From Candidatus Cloacimonas sp. (lineage in GTDB: Bacteria > Cloacimonadota > Cloacimonadia > Cloacimonadales > Cloacimonadaceae), in NCBI GenBank assembly GCA_039680785.1, contig JBDKSF010000025.1, positions 28,463-92,462 on the forward strand: a DNA stretch of 64,000 bases. Reading direction: 5' to 3'. The translations under genes and the position numbers were made by a program. This document shows, piece after piece, positions 19,758-28,549 of this stretch. Each line of letters begins with the position of its first letter. Position 1 is the first letter of the stretch. The notes under the pieces were generated by a model. That model made no database searches and was not told the DNA's origin. It saw nothing but the letters and a program-made list of their open reading frames with translations.

Positions 19758-20161
19758 CCATTAGATATGCTTTCCGGCTAAGCTCAACCGTATGTTTACA
19801 TAGTTTCTAAACCTATGTGAGCGGTGGTTTTAGAGCTTATTGTGCCTGCAATAAGAGAAGTTGTAAGTGAGAAGCCCCTACCTCTAAAGGGCTTTCTTGC
19901 TTACAATTTTTTTATTATTGCAGAGAAATTACCCAGACAAGAGAGAATTTTGTTTCCACCCATTGGCTGCAAATTTACTGTAGCTTGCCTACATACCTAT
20001 CGTGGGGTTGTGGTGGGGCTAATGGGGAAAATGCCAAGCAGCGGCACGGTAACTCTATCACAGGTAATTAAGCGAGAATTGGGCATAGTGTCTTGGATTG
20101 GGCGTATTTCACGGCAAAAGTAATTGCGCTGGCAAGCTGAGCATTTTTGGGAAAATATTCT
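19758..20161. other. Structured intergenic region downstream of the PPIase gene
   Basis: 404 bp between convergent genes. Bases 19779-19837 hold a nested inverted structure: AAGCTC...GAGCTT outside, ACCG...CGGT and ACATAG...CTATGT inside. A long terminator hairpin at 19861-19913 follows, itself bracketed by CTGCAATAA (19846-19854) / TTATTGCAG (19915-19923). A G-rich stretch at 20004-20027 has three GGGG runs. No convincing gene. A small structured RNA is possible but unproven. Confidence 0.5.
19861..19913 (+). terminator. Long Rho-independent terminator after the PPIase gene
   Basis: A stem of about 17 bp (TTGTAAGTGAGAAGCCC with GGGCTTTCTTGCTTACAA, one bulge and two wobbles) and an 11-nt loop, followed by seven T. 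It lies about 100 bp after the PPIase stop. Confidence 0.88.
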
Positions 20162-20983
20162 TCAGATAACCGTTTTGAGGGCGTCTTTTTTAAGGCGACC
20201 CAACTGACCGTTTGGCAGATGAACTAAAAAATGGTTGTTTTCACTTTGCACCAGTTTTACAATTAAACCTGAATGAACCGTCTGAATAATATTATTGCTC
20301 GTAGGTGAAAGAAGTTCGGTTTGATTAACGATTACCACTGCATTGGGGTTATGCTTCTGATATTGCAGTTTAATTCCCAGAGAAATATAAGAGGCAAGGC
20401 AGATAATTCCGCACAAAGCTAAAGTTAAGATGGGCAAAGCTCTTTCTTTTTTGGGATTATAAAAAAGCAGCCAACAAAGCGCAATTGCCGAAAGCAACAA
20501 AAAAACAAGCCCCATAATAGCCAGGCGATTCACGGAAAAGAAATTGATCACTTTATAAAGAACCTGCACCAAAAAAAGGCGTTCAGGATATAATTTGGCG
20601 TCCGGACTATAATGAATGGAAAGCTCCAGATTAGCTCTTGCCTGGGGGTGGGCGGAATTAATGTTTAATGCCTTTAAAAAGTATAGATTAGCCATTCCGA
20701 TTTCTCCGCGGGAAAAGAAGTCCACTCCCAAATTATAAAATAGATCGGCATTCTTTTTTTGTTCCGCTTCTTTCATTGCTTTATCCAAGGAATCTGGCAA
20801 TTGAGATAGCGTTCCGGAATTGGTTAATTTCCCTGTTTGCAATGAATCGGTTTGGGCATATCCAATCTGGCAAAAGATAACTATAGCTAAGATACAGAGC
20901 AGTTGTAATTTACCAAAATTATGTTTATGCCTATCAATATCTTGGCGGAAGGAAAGTATTCTCCGATGAACTTGTTCAAACAT
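20162..20983 (-). CDS. batE: BatE-like TPR/SH3 membrane protein
   Basis: 273 residues: N-terminal hydrophobic segment (about 26-43), a TPR-like region (NADLFYNLGVDFFSRGEIGMANLYFLKAL split over two helices), two transmembrane helices (about 155-215), and a C-terminal SH3-like domain with the pattern VHSGLIVKLVQSENNHFLVH. This is the BatE layout. It overlaps batD by eight bases; AGGA lies seven bases before the ATG. Last gene of the Bat operon. Confidence 0.82.
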   Translation of the reverse strand: MFEQVHRRILSFRQDIDRHKHNFGKLQLLCILAIVIFCQIGYAQTDSLQTGKLTNSGTLSQLPDSLDKAMKEAEQKKNADLFYNLGVDFFSRGEIGMANLYFLKALNINSAHPQARANLELSIHYSPDAKLYPERLFLVQVLYKVINFFSVNRLAIMGLVFLLLSAIALCWLLFYNPKKERALPILTLALCGIICLASYISLGIKLQYQKHNPNAVVIVNQTELLSPTSNNIIQTVHSGLIVKLVQSENNHFLVHLPNGQLGRLKKDALKTVI

Positions 20984-22760
20984 TTCTTTTCCTATTATTG
21001 TTAAATTTGCCCAGGCGACTGAAACCCGTAAAAATCTGGCGAATGCGAGTGAGATCTTCTGCCAAATTTTCCACTCTATCTGTCTCTGGCATAAATCTGG
21101 CTGCCTGGCTATGTTCCAAAAATAGTTGAACTTCTTGCAGCAACCAGTCCGGAATATTTTTCTCGCTTAACGCTTGCAATTTTTCGCTGTTGGAAAGGCG
21201 ATTGGAGAGTTTATATTTGGAAGCAAGATATTCAAATAATGCCTTTTCCGCCAAAAGATAAAAATCCGTAGAATTATTACGGGCAGCTTCCGTGGCTGGT
21301 TTCAAATATCGTAAAAGAACTTTTTCCGCTTTTAAAGAAGCATAGCGTTCAGGATTGTCTCTTTTCATTTTATGTTCCAAGGCAAAAAAAGCCATAAACA
21401 TTGTGGAGCCGATTATTAAAAACGCCAAAACCCAATACCATAAGCGTTGAACATAAGGAATGTATGCCGGATAAGTGGGGCGGATTACTTTGGGCAGCAT
21501 CGATTTGGGACTGAGCGATTGCTTAAAACGGCTGAAATAATTTAGCACATTGGCGGAAGAGACCTCTATTTTTTCTCTGGGACTGTGATATACTTTATAA
21601 ACGCCACGCTCATTATCTAACCAAGCAAAAGTTAAATCAGGAAGTTCATAAACCCCTTTATCCTGAGGAATCAAAGTGTAATAATAGGTTCTGATGCCTT
21701 CAATGCCGGCTTTCAAATTGTCAATGACCATCGGACTGGAAACCTGAAAACCTTTTCCGGAAACAAATTGAGGTGCGGAAAACTGATTAAAATTACCCCT
21801 GCCCTCAATTTTTAAAGTGAAGGTGATGGTTTCCCCCAAAGATAATTTTTGGCGAGAAAGAGAATGGCTAAGGTTAAAATTGCCTACCGCTCCCCCAAAA
21901 GCTGATGGAACATTGTTTGCCGGTAAAGGCAGAACATTTAGGATGCCTCCCTCACTACGCAGGTTTTTATTTAAGTAGCCAAAACTGTAAAGACGAGCTG
22001 AACCCTCTAAAATAGGTGCTTGTAACCTACCTTCTTTATTGGGAATGATAGCCAATTTTTTTATTAAAGCGCGTTTATACTTTTTGCCATTCCAGCTTAC
22101 ATCTTCATAATTTAGTGCCGTGGGTTGTTCATAAGTGCTTTTGCCATAGCCATCGGAATCAATTTCATTCTCCAAATTGAAAGAGCTAACCATTTCATCG
22201 GTATAAAGATAGTAAGAAACGATGGCGGGAAAACCACGATAAATGGTTTGGCTTTGTGGTAAAGCAACCAAAAAAGTATTGCCAGACCATTCATCTCTGT
22301 CATCCCAATAATCTGGTTCATCAAAACCAAAAGAACCAAAACCCTGAACGGGAGGTGAACTTTGGCTGGGCTGTTTGGCAATTCCTTTAATAACTTCAAC
22401 GCCAATTTCCCGGGTGGAATAATAGCGTCCATCTACTTTTACTTTAAATGCAGGTATGGTAGTTTTTCCTGTTTTGAGCGGAATATAGATAAAGCGAAAG
22501 GTCTCTGAAAAGTCAGAAATTAATTTGGTGCCTTCCAAAACTACGGAACTATTGGAAGAACTTGTTACATTGCGAAAACTGAAAAGTGGAATGGAAGGAG
22601 GAGTTGGTTCCACAACTTTAATTCTGTTATTATCTGATATCTTTAAAGTTAGCTCCAATTGCTCGCCTGTAGTGATTACATTTTTATTCACCGCTACATC
22701 AACTTTCAAAGCATTTAAAAGAAGCGGAAGGAACATAAACAACAATATTATTTTTTTCAA
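20976..22760 (-). CDS. batD: BatD-like oxygen-tolerance protein
   Basis: 594 residues: signal peptide, several beta-sandwich repeats typical of BatD (LELTLKISDNNRIKVVEP; LGETITFTLKIEGRGNFNQF), one transmembrane helix (about 440-460) and a C-terminal cytoplasmic helical region. The periplasmic domain presumably works with the BatA/BatB VWA proteins. It lies one base downstream of batC. The 'oxygen tolerance' label comes from Bacteroides genetics; the molecular function is unknown. Confidence 0.88.
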   Translation of the reverse strand: MKKIILLFMFLPLLLNALKVDVAVNKNVITTGEQLELTLKISDNNRIKVVEPTPPSIPLFSFRNVTSSSNSSVVLEGTKLISDFSETFRFIYIPLKTGKTTIPAFKVKVDGRYYSTREIGVEVIKGIAKQPSQSSPPVQGFGSFGFDEPDYWDDRDEWSGNTFLVALPQSQTIYRGFPAIVSYYLYTDEMVSSFNLENEIDSDGYGKSTYEQPTALNYEDVSWNGKKYKRALIKKLAIIPNKEGRLQAPILEGSARLYSFGYLNKNLRSEGGILNVLPLPANNVPSAFGGAVGNFNLSHSLSRQKLSLGETITFTLKIEGRGNFNQFSAPQFVSGKGFQVSSPMVIDNLKAGIEGIRTYYYTLIPQDKGVYELPDLTFAWLDNERGVYKVYHSPREKIEVSSANVLNYFSRFKQSLSPKSMLPKVIRPTYPAYIPYVQRLWYWVLAFLIIGSTMFMAFFALEHKMKRDNPERYASLKAEKVLLRYLKPATEAARNNSTDFYLLAEKALFEYLASKYKLSNRLSNSEKLQALSEKNIPDWLLQEVQLFLEHSQAARFMPETDRVENLAEDLTRIRQIFTGFSRLGKFNNNRKRNV

Positions 22761-22761
22761 A

Positions 22762-23346
22762 TTACCACCATTTATCGGTTTTGGAGCTTTGATTGGATTT
22801 TTGTTGCTGTCTATCCGTGCTTTCTTTATTATCCAGACCTTTTAGAATATTGCGGATTTCTTCTTCTTTCTGATTGTTTTTATTTTGGGTTACTTGCGGT
22901 TGAGGAGTGGGTTGTTTTTGTATTTTGCGTAAAGTTAGTTCATAATTTGCCCGCAAATCCTCATCATTGGGATTTAAAAGCAGTGCCTCTTTATAGTCGT
23001 CCAATGCTTTTTGATATTCTTTTTGTTGAAAAGCAGTGTTTCCACGATCGTAAAGTAGGTCTTTTTTATTCTTTGTTTTCTCCAAAGCCAGAGAAATGGC
23101 AGAGTCCGCTTCCGGATATTGGTTTTGCTTATAAAGACATTTACCTAAGTTAGAAAAAGCGGTGGCGTCGTTTTTTATGGTATTTTTGCGTAATAACTTC
23201 TCTGCTTGTTTATAATTTTTGGCTTTATAAAAGGTATCGGCAAAGGTCTGACGCAGTGCTTTGGGTTGTAATAAAATTTCCAATAACAGTAATAAGACAA
23301 TGATTGCCACAGCGAGTAAAATTATCCGGCGCAATTTATTAGTCAT
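22762..23346 (-). CDS. batC: BatC-like TPR protein
   Basis: 194 residues: N-terminal membrane anchor (RIILLAVAIIVLLLLLEILL), then three to four TPR motifs (AFSNLGKCLYKQNQYPEADS; AFQQKEYQKALDDYKEAL), and a Gln/Asn/Lys-rich C-terminus ending in DKWW. It lies between batB and batD as in other Bat operons. Confidence 0.85.
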   Translation of the reverse strand: MTNKLRRIILLAVAIIVLLLLLEILLQPKALRQTFADTFYKAKNYKQAEKLLRKNTIKNDATAFSNLGKCLYKQNQYPEADSAISLALEKTKNKKDLLYDRGNTAFQQKEYQKALDDYKEALLLNPNDEDLRANYELTLRKIQKQPTPQPQVTQNKNNQKEEEIRNILKGLDNKESTDRQQQKSNQSSKTDKWW

Positions 23347-23411
23347 TGTTCTATGCCTCTGTCGTTAATTTCATTATTTTTGTGCCGACTGGGCATTTTC
23401 CGGCTATAAAA

Positions 23412-24404
23412 TCATTCATTACTATGCTCCGCTGCCAGCAAGCCCTTTTTTCTTTTTCCTGGGTTTATCAGTGTTTCAATTTCCAGAAAAATGAGAGCTA
23501 AGATTCCAAAAAGATAATACTGTGCTTTAAGTAGGGATACTTTTCTGCCTCTGCGTGAACTTTCGCTTTCATAGATGCGTTTTAAAATCAGCTGAATTTC
23601 TTCACCCCCAGGAGTAACGCGATAATATTCTCCATCGGTTATGCGGGCGATTTCTTGTAAGGTCTTTTCATCTAATTTACTTTGCACTTCTTCTCCCGTT
23701 TCCGGATTACGAATAAGGGTGCCTTCAGGGCTTCCAACTCCCATTGTGTAAACTCTTATGCCTTTGGTTTTAAGTTCTTTGGCTTTGCGTAAAGCAGAAT
23801 TTTCAAGGTCTTCGCCATCCGAAATCAAAATCAAAGTATTGGATTTTGAGCCCTCAGGAAAAGCGGTGGCAGCCATATTTAGTGCGCTGCCAATATTGGT
23901 TCCCGGAATTTCTACGCTGTTACTGTTCAAACCATTTAGCACAATTTTGACCGCCTCGTAATCATCAGTTAAAGGACATTCTAAAGTTGCCGTTCCAGCA
24001 AAGGCAATAATGCCAATTCTATCTGTTTTGATCTGCTCCAAAAAGCTGCCAATCTGTAAAATGGCTCTTAGTAATCTACTTGGCATCATATCCGTGGCAT
24101 CCATACTTTTAGAAACATCTATAGCAAAGATAATGTCCATTCCACTACTTTGCAAGTCCTTTTTTTCATAATCCCACTCTGGTCTTGCCAAAGCTACAAT
24201 TACGGATGCCAAAGCCAGAATGACCAAAAATAACTTGAAACCAATCCAGAAGGGAGATTGAGAATTATAGTAATGCTCCCTCAAATGTGCTTCTGCATAT
24301 TTATTAAAGCGGCGTTGTAAATATCTTTCCCTTCTAAACAAGAGAATAAAAAAGATCAGGCAGATTACCGATAGAACTAAGAAATAGGGATTGGCGATAT
24401 TCAT
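23412..24404 (-). CDS. batB: BatB-like VWA-domain membrane protein
   Basis: 330 residues: two N-terminal transmembrane helices, a von Willebrand A domain (about 85-290) with the MIDAS motif DVSKS in DIIFAIDVSKSMDATDM, a later Thr/Asp pair (ISDGEDLENS), and a C-terminal transmembrane helix. It overlaps batA by four bases (ATGA) and precedes batC by 65 bp. Confidence 0.92.
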   Translation of the reverse strand: MNIANPYFLVLSVICLIFFILLFRRERYLQRRFNKYAEAHLREHYYNSQSPFWIGFKLFLVILALASVIVALARPEWDYEKKDLQSSGMDIIFAIDVSKSMDATDMMPSRLLRAILQIGSFLEQIKTDRIGIIAFAGTATLECPLTDDYEAVKIVLNGLNSNSVEIPGTNIGSALNMAATAFPEGSKSNTLILISDGEDLENSALRKAKELKTKGIRVYTMGVGSPEGTLIRNPETGEEVQSKLDEKTLQEIARITDGEYYRVTPGGEEIQLILKRIYESESSRRGRKVSLLKAQYYLFGILALIFLEIETLINPGKRKKGLLAAEHSNE

Positions 24405-25402
24405 AATTGATCCGGTAAAACAGGTAAAATAACTATTTTAAGCAATAGTTCAATAATCAGAAAAGCAAACGCCAGCCATAAAAAAGGCATAAATTGCTCA
24501 CTATAATTATAACGGAATTGAGTTGTAAAGCGGGTTTTCTCCAGGCGATCAATTTTATCCATAATATCGGTAAGACCCTTGGCATCAGTGGCTAAAGCCG
24601 CTTTTCCCGTTCCTGTGGTGGAGGCAATTTTATTTAGAGTATCCATATCCAGATCAATGATAGTTTTTATGTAGCGGTTTCCAAAGATAGGATCAGAATA
24701 GGGAAAAGGCACTAAACCCTTACTTCCTACACCTATGGGATATACTTTTATGCCCAATTCCTTAGCCATTTCAGCTGCCGTTAAAGGATCAATTTCGCCT
24801 GTATTGCTAACTCCATCCGTGATTAAAATAATCACTCTACTTTTGGCGGTGCTATTTTTTAAGCGGGCAACTGCTTTTGCCAAACCCATCCCAAGTGCCG
24901 TTGCCGACGCTTCTTCATTAACTTTCAAATTATTTAGCGAATTCAGCATAGCCAGATGGTCAAAAGTAAGCGGAACCTGTGTTAAAGCATATTCAGAAAA
25001 AGCTACCAAACCAAATCTATCATTGGGACGCCTTTTTACAAAGTCCTCAGCTACGCTTACCGCTGCACTTAAACGATTCTGAGGGGCAAAATCCATAGCT
25101 AACATTGATCCGCTAATATCAATTGCCATAACGATATCCACACCCTTGTTACTTAAATCACGAGATTTTGTTCCCCAACGGGGTTCAGCAATGGCAATGA
25201 TTAAAAAAAACAAAATAAGAGAACGCAAAACGGGAAACAGATAACGATAGGGAAATTGTTTGTGCGCTAAAATCTTTAGTTGCTTCACTCTCGAATGAGG
25301 AAGATAGTTTCTGCGTCTGTTATTACAGATTAACTCCCAAATTAGATATAAAGGAATGAGAAAGAGCAGAAAAAGCAACCAGGGATGACCGAATTTAAGC
25401 AT
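24401..25402 (-). CDS. batA: BatA-like VWA-domain membrane protein
   Basis: 333 residues, paralogous to BatB: N-terminal transmembrane helices (WLLFLLFLIPLYLIWEL; a second near 60-75), a VWA domain with MIDAS DISGS in DIVMAIDISGSMLAMDF and ILITDGVSNTGEIDP, and a C-terminal transmembrane helix. It overlaps the upstream gene by eight bases. VWA pairs of this kind act with MoxR AAA+ ATPases in complex assembly or stress tolerance. Confidence 0.92.
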   Translation of the reverse strand: MLKFGHPWLLFLLFLIPLYLIWELICNNRRRNYLPHSRVKQLKILAHKQFPYRYLFPVLRSLILFFLIIAIAEPRWGTKSRDLSNKGVDIVMAIDISGSMLAMDFAPQNRLSAAVSVAEDFVKRRPNDRFGLVAFSEYALTQVPLTFDHLAMLNSLNNLKVNEEASATALGMGLAKAVARLKNSTAKSRVIILITDGVSNTGEIDPLTAAEMAKELGIKVYPIGVGSKGLVPFPYSDPIFGNRYIKTIIDLDMDTLNKIASTTGTGKAALATDAKGLTDIMDKIDRLEKTRFTTQFRYNYSEQFMPFLWLAFAFLIIELLLKIVILPVLPDQL

Positions 25403-26285
25403 TCTTTTCCTCTTGCGTTTTGCCTACAAAACTGATCAGGTAATTTTTCAGCCACAGGGTTTTTTCTTCCATTTCCGCCGTAGAGGGTTCTCGCTTGGCA
25501 AATTTTACCAGATCACTATAATTTAAAAAATTCCTTATCTCTTTAGCAGAAGGTATGTTATATTTATTTAGAATATTGGCGATTTCATTTCCGGTCATTT
25601 CCAAAGCAGGGATATGATAATTTTCTTCCAAAAAGGATCGCAAAATATTGGAGAGGCGAAAATGGTATAAAACCACCTCTCCCTTGGTAGGCAAATCCTC
25701 TTTAATTAGTTCATCCAGTGCCTTTAGTGCTTTTTGCCAAGCGGGCAAAACCGGTTGTTTAGTTTCTGTTTGGGCAATATATTCTCGTTTAGGTTTTCGG
25801 GGCCTCTTCAGCCAAAGATAAAAAGCCAGAATCAAAGCTACAATAAGTAATGCAATATAAACCCAAAGCGGTAACTGAAGAGGATATTTTTGCATTGGCT
25901 TGATATCGCGTAAAAGAGTATCACCTTCTGCTAAAACAGAAAGAACATAGACCCTGAAACCATCAGTGTAAACAGAGGTTACACTACTGTCAACGGGGTT
26001 AATTGCTATGGGTGGAAAGGAAAGAGCGCCTGTTTTTAAGGGAGCGATTTTTATTTTCCAAATGTTGCTGTTATTTTTATCCCGTTTGCTATCCAGAATA
26101 GCAAAGTCATCTAAAGTATCTGGGATGGATACATTCTTAATGGCAAAATCGGAAGTTATTTGAAACAGAAAAGGAGTGCCAACTTTTAAGCTATCGGCTC
26201 CCTGCAATTCTTGCTGTAAAATACTCCAGGTCAAAACGGGAAATAGACAGAAAAGCAGCAAAGTGAAAATTATGCTTCTGTTCAT
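25395..26285 (-). CDS. Bat-operon membrane protein with BatD/DUF4381-like layout
   Basis: About 296 residues from ATG 26285, which forms an ATGA overlap with the preceding DUF58 gene and directly starts a signal peptide (SIIFTLLLFCLFPVLTW). The longer GTG start at 26366 lacks a signal. A beta-sandwich periplasmic part (about 20-125) is followed by one transmembrane helix (LWVYIALLIVALILAFYLWL) and a cytoplasmic helical domain (YHFRLSNILRSFLEENYHIP) of the kind seen after DUF58 genes. Exact family uncertain. Confidence 0.7.
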   Translation of the reverse strand: MNRSIIFTLLLFCLFPVLTWSILQQELQGADSLKVGTPFLFQITSDFAIKNVSIPDTLDDFAILDSKRDKNNSNIWKIKIAPLKTGALSFPPIAINPVDSSVTSVYTDGFRVYVLSVLAEGDTLLRDIKPMQKYPLQLPLWVYIALLIVALILAFYLWLKRPRKPKREYIAQTETKQPVLPAWQKALKALDELIKEDLPTKGEVVLYHFRLSNILRSFLEENYHIPALEMTGNEIANILNKYNIPSAKEIRNFLNYSDLVKFAKREPSTAEMEEKTLWLKNYLISFVGKTQEEKNA

Positions 26286-27166
26286 CTTTTCTTTTCCCTT
26301 AGGGCGAAGAATTTCCTTAAAGAAGTGATATAGGAGTCCGAAGTCCGAATTAACTGATAATCGCACTTACATTTGCGAAAATATTCCTCTAAATCGTTTT
26401 GCTCTTTTTTCACCACTTCTTCGTAGGCCTTAACTAATTTGGGGTCGGAACTATTGATCCAGACCTCTTCTCCCGTTTCCGGATCCTTTAAGGATAAAAT
26501 GCCTGCAGTGGGTAATTTTAGCTCACTATCATCCAGAATTCTGAGTGCGATTACATCATTCTTGGTTGCCAAAATTTTGAGTGAGTGTTCATAACCTGAA
26601 TCAATCCAATCGGATATGATAAAAATGATACAGCGTTTTTTGAGCATTTTATGAGCATATTCGCAGGCAGATTGGATAGATGTCTTTTTGCTTTTCGGCT
26701 CATAATAGAGAACTTCTCTTAATATCTCCAAAGCATTATTATGCCCTTTGCGAGGAGGCAAAAAATGTTCTACATTGTCCGAAAAAAGAATCAGACCTGC
26801 CAAATCCTGATTGGCAACTGCCGAAAAAGCCAAAGCGGCAACCAATTCAGCTATGCGTTCTCTTTTTATCATACTGCGAGTGCCAAATTCTTGGGAGGCA
26901 CTTATATCCACCAAAAAAACCACTCTCAGTTCTCTGGTTTCGGTGTATTTTTTAGTATAAAGCTGACCCAAACGCGCAGAAACATTCCAGTCAATATCTC
27001 TATAATTATCGCCGGGTTGATATTCTCGCACTTCCGAAAATTCCAAACCCTGACCCTTAAACCTACTGTGATATTCTCCTCTGAACATTTCGGCAACGGG
27101 ATTTCGCGTCCGAATTTCGATCCTGCGAATCTTTTTCAGGATATCGGAAACACTTTGGGTAAACAT
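26282..27166 (-). CDS. DUF58 protein of MoxR operon
   Basis: 294 residues. It has the DUF58 signature (RGEYHSRFKGQGLEFSEVRE followed by YQPGDNYRDIDWNVSAR) and a VWA-like fold with VVFLVDISAS. It lies directly after moxR, the nearly universal arrangement for these ATPase-substrate adaptor operons. Cytoplasmic; biochemical role unknown. Confidence 0.93.
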   Translation of the reverse strand: MFTQSVSDILKKIRRIEIRTRNPVAEMFRGEYHSRFKGQGLEFSEVREYQPGDNYRDIDWNVSARLGQLYTKKYTETRELRVVFLVDISASQEFGTRSMIKRERIAELVAALAFSAVANQDLAGLILFSDNVEHFLPPRKGHNNALEILREVLYYEPKSKKTSIQSACEYAHKMLKKRCIIFIISDWIDSGYEHSLKILATKNDVIALRILDDSELKLPTAGILSLKDPETGEEVWINSSDPKLVKAYEEVVKKEQNDLEEYFRKCKCDYQLIRTSDSYITSLRKFFALREKKR

Positions 27167-27181
27167 AAGCAGATTATATCT

Positions 27182-28168
27182 TTATGGGACTTCTATTTCA
27201 TCCAAAATTCGGTTGATTATATCTTCGGTAGTCAGTTCTTCGGCTTCTGCCTCATAAGAAAGAATTATCCGATGCCTTAAAACATCTCTGGCAATAGCTT
27301 TTATATCGTCAGGGATAACATAAGCCCGACCAGATATATAAGCATTGGCTTTCGCCGCTCTTGCCAAATAAATTGTTGCTCTGGGTGATGCGCCAAATTC
27401 TATTAATCCCTTCAAATCATTCAAGCGAGGATAGCGTTCAGGATGACGAGTGGCATTTATCAAGTGCAATACATAGTCCTTCAATTTTTCTTCCATATAA
27501 ACTATGGACATCACATTACGCATATTTTCAATATCAGAAGGGCTTAGCACTTTATTAAGAAGAATTGGTTGTTCATTCACCATTCTATCCAAAATTTGCT
27601 TTTCTTCGTCGTAATTTGGATACTTTATTTTCAGCTTCATAAAAAATCTATCTATCTGAGCTTCCGGAAGAGGATAAGTTCCCTCTTGTTCAATCGGATT
27701 TTGGGTTGCCATCACAAAAAAGGGATTGGGTAAAGAAAAAGTGTTGTCACCCAAGGTAACTTGCCTTTCCTGCATTGCTTCCAACAGGGCAGATTGAACT
27801 TTAGAAGGAGCACGGTTAATTTCATCAGCCAAAATAAAATTGGCAAATATGGGACCTTTCTTTACGCTGAATTCACTGCTTTTAGGATTGTAAATCATTG
27901 TGCCTGTTATATCTGCGGGTAACAAATCAGGTGTAAATTGAATGCGAGAATAAGTGGCATCAAAAACTGAAGCCAAGGATGATATAATAAGCGTCTTTGC
28001 CAAACCGGGAACACCTTCAATTAAAATGTGACCATTGGCAAGAATTCCGATCAGCAAACGGTTTAAAATTTCCTGCTGACCAACTATCACTTTGGCAATT
28101 TCGGAGCGGACATTTTCCAGCACCGCGGAGCTTTGTTCAACTTGGCTTTGAATTGCCTCAATTAACAT
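27182..28168 (-). CDS. moxR: MoxR-family AAA+ ATPase
   Basis: 328 residues, the standard MoxR size: Walker A GVPGLAKT, Walker B LADEINRAP, sensor 1 FFVMATQNPIEQEGTYPLP, arginine finger region near QIDRFFMKL, and a C-terminal lid domain. It heads the operon DUF58 - BatD-like - batA - batB - batC - batD - batE. Thought to act as a chaperone ATPase on VWA proteins. Confidence 0.96.
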   Translation of the reverse strand: MLIEAIQSQVEQSSAVLENVRSEIAKVIVGQQEILNRLLIGILANGHILIEGVPGLAKTLIISSLASVFDATYSRIQFTPDLLPADITGTMIYNPKSSEFSVKKGPIFANFILADEINRAPSKVQSALLEAMQERQVTLGDNTFSLPNPFFVMATQNPIEQEGTYPLPEAQIDRFFMKLKIKYPNYDEEKQILDRMVNEQPILLNKVLSPSDIENMRNVMSIVYMEEKLKDYVLHLINATRHPERYPRLNDLKGLIEFGASPRATIYLARAAKANAYISGRAYVIPDDIKAIARDVLRHRIILSYEAEAEELTTEDIINRILDEIEVP

Positions 28169-28205
28169 ATATCCCCCATTTTATCAATCATTATAAGTAA
28201 AAAAA

Positions 28206-28238
28206 CGGGAATCCTGAAAACCAAAATTCCCGAAAAAA
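28206..28238 (-). terminator. Bidirectional terminator between rpmB and moxR
   Basis: CGGGAAT / ATTCCCG 7-bp stem with a 13-nt loop, flanked by an A run and a T run so that it can act in either direction. It lies downstream of rpmB on the minus strand and separates it from moxR. Confidence 0.85.
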
Positions 28239-28294
28239 GATTTATTTTTTATCTTCACAGTTCCTGGCTGCAAAACCGAAAGAACTATTTACGC

Positions 28295-28486
28295 TTATAT
28301 GGCTTTTCTCACTTTGTTCGCTTTCAAACAGGAACTGCATATTTTAACGAATTTAGTTCCATTTTCAATTTCTATCCGAACCTTATGCAAATTTGGATAG
28401 AATCTACGCTTAGTGGCATTCAAGGCATGGCTGCGATGATTACCTACCTGAGCTGTTTTTCCACATATATCACACACTTTTGACAT
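28295..28486 (-). CDS. rpmB: 50S ribosomal protein L28
   Basis: 63 residues. Start MSKVCDICGK, a CxxC pair at both ends (CDIC and CSSC) that would make a zinc-ribbon L28, and the family core NHRSHALNATKRRFYPNL with VRIEIENGTKFVKICSSCLK. GGGAAG lies upstream of the ATG. Isolated monocistron with its own terminator at 28206. Confidence 0.97.
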   Translation of the reverse strand: MSKVCDICGKTAQVGNHRSHALNATKRRFYPNLHKVRIEIENGTKFVKICSSCLKANKVRKAI

Positions 28487-28549
28487 ATTTCACTTCCCGA
28501 TATTTATGTTTTTTAACCAAAAAATATATAGCTGCTTTTTTGACAAGCA

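Noticed and set aside
19758..19923. 6S RNA identification
   Set aside because: The pairing pattern is suggestive, but I cannot identify the conserved bulge and closing stem, so it is left as an unnamed structured region.
19824..20123. 99-residue plus-strand ORF after the PPIase gene
   Set aside because: It runs straight through a long terminator hairpin and a G-run cluster, has no ribosome site and no recognisable protein pattern.
26285..26366. GTG start for the Bat-operon BatD-like gene at 26366
   Set aside because: It would hide the signal peptide and overlap DUF58 by 85 bp; the ATGA start at 26285 fits the operon style.
26741..27280. 179-residue antisense ORF over DUF58 and moxR
   Set aside because: It crosses two confidently assigned genes on the other strand and has no domain.
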